A stretch of 64,000 nucleotides of DNA from Hippasteria phrygiana. Taxonomy: Eukaryota > Echinodermata > Asteroidea > Valvatida > Goniasteridae. Positions within the stretch are counted from its first letter, which is position 1. Every line of letters starts with the position of its first letter. A model generated the notes under the pieces. It was not told where the DNA came from and ran no database searches. It saw nothing but the letters and a program-made list of their open reading frames with translations. Shown piece after piece: positions 59,332-64,000 of this stretch. The stretch covers positions 806,001 through 870,000 of the forward strand of contig JAZGUH010000229.1 in the NCBI GenBank assembly GCA_037893225.1, written 5' to 3'. Both the position numbers and the translations under genes were made by a program.

Positions 59332-59592
59332 CTGGTACTAGCATCGCCAAGTTAGCACGGCCAGTTTCTTTTAAGGCGTCTCGCAGTGTTCGAGCAGCTT
59401 TTTGAGGGTCTTCCTGCTTGTGACTCCAGTCGACTAGCATGTTGAAACAGTGTGCCGATGTGTCACCTGGCGTGTTCGCCTTGATTGTGCGAACCTCGGT
59501 ATCTGAGACACCTAACTCGATGGCTACTTTCCACCAGTCCACTCCAAGCTGACATGACAATTTCATCAGGTACCTTTCGCTTAACTCTCCTT
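59332..59592 (-). CDS. Death-domain exon (first in gene order)
   Basis: A 261-nt minus-strand exon (87 codons), phase 1-1. Acceptor TTTTCTTTCGCTGCAG; donor ACCAG|GTAAAT at 59332/59331. A canonical Death domain: GELSERYLMKLSCQLGVDWW, KVAIELGVSDTEVRTI, CFNMLVDWSHKQ and LRDALKETGRANLAML. It follows the LG.dW..lA..LG ... ML..W ... L..AL...GR..LA pattern closely. It should mediate homotypic signalling contacts. The next exon on this strand in compatible phase is 47484. Confidence 0.85.
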
Positions 59593-59680
59593 CTGCAGCG
59601 AAAGAAAATGGTTTCAAGATTTATGTTGAAACAAGGAGGCTTTTTCTGAAATGTTTTAACATAAGGCCAAACAATAAAGA

Positions 59681-60982
59681 TTGTTTGGTTGTCCTCCACA
59701 CTCCTTCGCCAGTGGGGGGTGGGCGGGCGTTTTTGTTTTTGTTTTTTTTAACATTCCCCGGAAGTCCAACTTTAAACTATACACAAAGTAAAACAAACAC
59801 ACAAATGTTGTTAGGCCGATAAACACTTTAATATAAGTAATACGGCTGCCTCTTCAGCGATGGCCGCCGGGTCCTTCACTCCATCCGAACAACACATACC
59901 GTAGTAGCCCTAAGGCTGCCAGTGCTGACACCGTCTCCTGGGGCTCAATGTCACTCTATGGACCACTTTTTGGTGGATGCGACCTATGTGTGTTTCAGCT
60001 GTATTTCAGCTGGCTCAACATTCGACCAAAAAACCTCACAAAGTTTCGATGTGGTAGCCACACTGCACATACAATCAAACAAGACTTTTATACCCAGTTT
60101 GCAATGAATGCTTCCCTTGTGCATATACATGTATTATTATTGACGTACTGGTGAGGACAAAAAGGAGGGTTCAACAAAGGGAACAATACTGTCCTCACGT
60201 TTATTTCTTTGTTCCGGAAAAGTGAGGACAGGCAACCCAGTGCTTAGTCTATGGGGATGGGTTAGTGTGTAGGACAATAGAAAGTCCTGACCAGGATGGT
60301 GAAAAAAGTACAATTGTTTAGTTGATGCATTTTTTGTTTTGAATATTTATTATTTAATCGTTTGTGTAAATATACAAGACAAATTCTAAAATATTAAAAT
60401 ATATAGTGATTAAAGAATATAATTAGAACATTTTTGAGATTTAATTTTTTCATAAGTTTATTTCTCAAAGAGCGATTTTCATAACATTTTAGCCTCGTGC
60501 GTTATACATGCGTGCACTGTGGCCACTCCTTGGGATTTTTCCCAAGCTCTTGGGAATTGTGGTGGGAAAAATATGGATTGCACATGCGAAAAGTGCTTAT
60601 TCCGAGGCTCTGCACATTGTTTCCCATCGCCTTGGGAATTCTTGGGAATTTTACTGGATGAATCTTGGGAATTTTAAATTTGATGAGTGGCCACGCTGCA
60701 TTTGCATATTTCTGTACCGCGTGTATTTCCATCGAGTATTTATTGTGCGAAGTCACACACTGAGTGAAACTAGAATATGAACTTTCAAACTCTGGAGTAA
60801 AATGTAGGGTCGTGTTTGTGCATTACAAATAACAAAATAAAGATGGAAACGAGATTGGAATGAATCAACCAGCGAAATCAATTCAAGTTTGGGATAAAAT
60901 TGAAAAATAAATATTTTGAAAACAATTGTTTTTGGCGCGGGCCAAAAAATAGGGGCGGGCGGTCGAGGACAACCAAACAATT
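59681..60982. mobile_element. possible DNA transposon with terminal inverted repeats
   Basis: The left end TTGTTTGGTTGTCCTC and right end GAGGACAACCAAACAA are perfect complements, with GGGCGGGCG next to both. The interior 60000-60982 is the inverted copy of 45958-47000. The other copy keeps only a diverged version of the right end. No transposase. Confidence 0.55.
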
Positions 60983-61117
60983 TTTTTGGGGGGCCTAACT
61001 GGAGACATTTAAACTCAAATCCATGTAGGGAAACGTATAATTACACAGGCTCGCTACAACACAAAAGAACAGCATATACAGCATAGCGGGCGGCTGGGGG
61101 GGGGGGGGCGTTTACAC

Positions 61118-61255
61118 TTATGAACAAGATGCTTGATTATTTTCACCTTCCTCTTCAGATCTTTTTGGTGCACCACCCATCAGCCCGCCAGCTCTTAGTT
61201 CGATGTTCTGGTCTTTTTGTATCCCATGATCAGCAATTGACAGCAAATCACAAAG
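61118..61255 (-). CDS. candidate 3'-terminal exon of an upstream gene
   Basis: On the minus strand, acceptor GATTCTTTTTTCAG precedes 61255. The phase 0 frame reads LCDLLSIADHGIQKDQNIEL then RAGGLMGGAPKRSEEEGENN, and QASCS before TAA at 61120-61118. The peptide looks like a genuine acidic C-terminus, but I cannot name the family. Its phase (0) differs from the NLR/Death exons, so it would be the end of a different gene lying beyond the right edge. Confidence 0.4.
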   Translation of the reverse strand, partial: LCDLLSIADHGIQKDQNIELRAGGLMGGAPKRSEEEGENNQASCS

Positions 61256-61414
61256 CTGAAAAAAGAATCAATATTTTTGAAACAGGTTAATTATAGGCAA
61301 GCGATATTCAAACGAATTCAAACAACACCCCACTCAAACAAATTCATCAACACCCGATGACAAAACACTTAAGAATGGTATCTGGGCATCCCAGAAGGCT
61401 GATCTCCAACTATA

Positions 61415-62590
61415 CACTCTAAAAACTGTTAGGTCAGAAATGACCCAAATGGGTCATTTTTTACCTAAATTCTGAACCCGGATTTCAGGCTTTCAAGTTG
61501 ACCCAGGTGAAAAAGTAGGAGAATATCAGGATCAAAATTTAAGAGAAAAAGGACAAAAGTAGGACTTCGAAAGACAAAATTAGGATAAAAATGGGAATTT
61601 TAAGGGCTTTTGGGAGTAGTTTTCATTGATACTCATTTCCAAAGTATCACAAGTCCTATTCGGCATGTTCAGTACTCAGAACACTTGTGCTTCATCCGCA
61701 ACTAATCACTTGGAAGTAAAGTTGCAGTACGCCTGCACCGCGGCCTTTCTCTGTATGATTTTCATATGACAGTGTGTAACACTGTTATACAAATTACTCA
61801 ATGAGATTACATTTTTTGGAGTTGTGGGACAAAAAAGTAGGAAATATAACAAATTTCAAGAAAAAATTAGGAAAAGTAGGAGCAAGATAAAAAAAATTAG
61901 GAAAAGTAGGAAAAGTAGGAATACTCGATTTGATATATTTAAGGTCCAGTTCAATTAAGGCGTGGTCAATATATATATTTAATAAATTAAATATTTATGA
62001 ATGACGTATGGTTAAGTATGTTCTACCAAATTTGATCGAAGGAGTAAACATCTAACGTTGAATCGCCACTGCTTCGTTTTGTTTGTGATCCTTCAACTGC
62101 GCTGCTCAGGCCTACACGTACATGTACATTGTATGCAGACATCGGGGTATATTCAAAACTCCTCTTTCGGGAATCTGTTCTTGAGAAACCCGTTCTCTTA
62201 AAGCTTCAAACTCATGGTTAGAAAACTTTTACCCCAAAACGACTCAAAATTACCCACTGAAATGTTGACTTGGAGGGTCAAAGTGACGCTAATTGGGTTA
62301 AAGGAAAGCTTTTACCAAAAGTGGTCTCTTGAAGGGTCACAGTGACACAAAATGGTTCGAAGAAAACTACAATGACCCATAAGTGGTTTGGCAATGTTTT
62401 GCCCAGATAAATGCAATACCATTTCCCCTGATTTAGGCCGTCAGGGTTCAAATAAAAAAGAAAGGTCACTAAAATCTGACCCCGATAACGCGTCAAAATT
62501 TTGACCCACCGAATGATCACTTGCTTGGTCAAATTGACACAAAGTGGGTCAAATTGACGCAAAGTGGGTCACAGTTTACTGTGTGTGTTT
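61415..62590. mobile_element. repeat-rich region with gggtca words, possible transposon
   Basis: The outer words acactctaaaaactgttagg (61417) and cacagtttactgtgtgtg (62567) are weakly complementary. Both ends contain tgacccaaatgggtca / aagtgggtca units, and similar units fill 62215-62580. No transposase. The boundary call is tentative. Confidence 0.3.
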
Positions 62591-63808
62591 TTTTTTTAAT
62601 AGATTTGTTGGCGTTTTTTACCAATAGGCTTATTTGTTTATCACGGTATTGGAGTTTAAAGGGGTATGATCCCATGAACCACCCCTTGCCAAAAGGGTGC
62701 GGGATATATATACTCCCAATTCACAACAAAGATGTCCCTACTGTAACTTGACATCCTCAAGAAAGTAGTGGAAAGAAGTCGATAGGGGCTGTTGTAATGT
62801 TAACCTTTAAAGGAAACCTGGTAATGATATTCTGGGGAAATCCACGGAATCGGGCAGACGAAAACTCAGTCTACATGTCGGAGCTCGATGGATTCGTACT
62901 AGGGCCACAGAGGAGAATGGCGGGGAAAGGACTGCGCCAACCCGACTCCCCAAATCTAATCCATTCAGCTAGATAATACTAATTTTAATCCATTCAGCTT
63001 GTTCATTAACTTAGTTTGTGTATAGACGAAGTCACTGAGCAAAACTTATGTCTGACCATGGGCGTCAATCCAATTTCAACTGTGGGGGGGGACATCACTG
63101 AAGTCAAGAATTATTATGCACTGTGAAGCGCACACGGCGGGCGTCTTGGCGCGAAGACCCTAATGTTGGGGTCCCACCAGGGACTTGCCCGTGGGCGTCG
63201 CGAGGGGGGGGGACAAGGGGAATTCCCCCGGAAATTAAATAAAAACTAAGGGGAAAAGAAACAAGAAGATGAGGTGCAAAGTCAATGTCGTACTCAATTG
63301 AATGTAGGCCTGTTTTTTAAACACTCGAAACCTGCAGAAAGGGGCCTGAAATGCGGCTTTATACAATAGGCCTTGGTATCGCGGTCTTGAACAATATGTC
63401 CCTCCCCTTTCGATTTTTTCCACGGCCGGTTATTTCTCCCTTTGTTGCTTTCTGGCGAGTGCTTAGTTTGCTCACATAATCCTGGCGATGCCCATGGGCT
63501 TGTCGTAGGGTCCCTGGTGGGGCCAGGGGTAACGCCCCAGGGGGGGGGGGAGGGCAAATGGAAGATTTCCAGGAAGCGGAATTTTAGGCATTTTTAAGGT
63601 GTCAGGAGCGTGCTCATGATGGCATATAGTGGATCATTACAGTACAAGCTTTCCAATTTCAAACTGTTGATATTAAATGTCTAACAATTGTGCTTCACAT
63701 AATTACTTGTTTTTGTGATGGTGTCCCGGGTAAAATGTACTTAAGCAGCTACTATCGCACTGCTTGGCCTAGGAAGCAACGCTAGCCTTGCATGAGGCCC
63801 AGCTAGCT
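62591..63808. other. non-coding stretch with G-runs
   Basis: Poly-G tracts at 63083, 63205 and 63541 lie next to cctggtggggcc/gggtcccacca words. These suggest remnants of the same G-rich MITE type as at 7915 and 17291. No complete ends found and no gene. Confidence 0.4.
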
Positions 63809-63930
63809 GATCGGTGATGGACTTTCGCGATCGGTGATGGACTTTCGCGATCGGTGATGGCCTTTTGCACATGATCGTTGATGTGGCGTGATCAGTGATG
63901 CGTATTCACAATCGGTGACGGACGGGACTT
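63809..63930. repeat. 20-bp tandem repeat
   Basis: gatcggtgatggactttcgc occurs two and a half times perfectly, then degenerates (gatcgttgatgtggcg, gatcagtgatgcg, aatcggtgacgg). Confidence 0.85.
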
Positions 63931-64000
63931 TCGCGAGTGCATATCAATTTGTTTGGGGCCAAAACCGGAGCGGTTTTTTATTAATTATTATACTCGATTT

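Noticed and set aside
46359..60780. A 90-codon frame present in both inverted copies (LWPLLGIFPK...)
   Set aside because: It is shared because the DNA repeat is shared. It is full of ttgggaatt words and shows no start, domain or splice context.
63790..63935. Repeats at the right end considered as a CRISPR array
   Set aside because: Units are head to tail without unique spacers, in a eukaryotic sequence; a simple tandem repeat.

Overview
This is eukaryotic nuclear DNA: spliced exons, no operons, and abundant retro- and DNA-transposon debris. Death, NACHT and leucine-rich-repeat (LRR) exons in a tandem gene cluster, together with BEL/Pao, Ty3/Gypsy, Penelope, hAT, tRNA-SINE and LINE remnants, point to a marine invertebrate deuterostome (amphioxus, hemichordate or echinoderm). 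The sequence alone does not decide between these.

Layout. Positions 49-16832 and 20370-31080 are two tandem copies of one NLR (NOD-like receptor) block in the same orientation (genes on the minus strand), separated by a 3.5 kb spacer. Copy 1 (LRR+NACHT at 3617-7872, linker exon at 8719) is a pseudogene with at least eight lesions. It also carries a 251-bp MITE and a 7-kb BEL/Pao element that copy 2 lacks. Copy 2 (LRR at 23978-28044, NACHT at 28045-29729, linker exon at 30430-30624) has long clean reading frames interrupted by one 1-bp frameshift. From 42.3 to 59.6 kb the minus strand holds further exons with clear splice sites, all phase 1-1: Death (59332-59592), linker (47332-47484), an alpha/beta domain with a TRADD-N-like pattern (45385-45783), linker (43203-43313) and Death (42323-42589). 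Their phase matches the copy 2 linker and NACHT exons. One long gene, Death / TRADD-N-like / Death / linker / NACHT / about 24 double-LRR modules, is therefore possible. A separate exon encoding a membrane-spanning N-terminus (16933-17035, also ending in phase 1) lies just outside the duplicated block, upstream of copy 1.

Mobile DNA fills most of the rest: BEL/Pao (9361-16350, identical LTRs), SINE with nested MITE and LINE tail (17.2-18.3 kb), LINE 3' end (35.2-35.9 kb), Ty3/Gypsy (37133-42236, LTRs about 98% identical), hAT (47529-50266, perfect 8-bp target duplication), a second Gypsy with a 1-kb LTR (51778-53930), a third Gypsy with a gag-RNase H deletion fusion (53944-54603), and a Penelope-like element with RT plus GIY-YIG endonuclease (56150-58675). 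Hairpins, foldback elements and minisatellites are interspersed.

Together the window looks like an expanding and decaying innate immune receptor cluster. Signalling modules (Death) and a sensor module (LRR) sit on symmetric exons, LRR units amplify within the array, and transposons keep inserting in introns.
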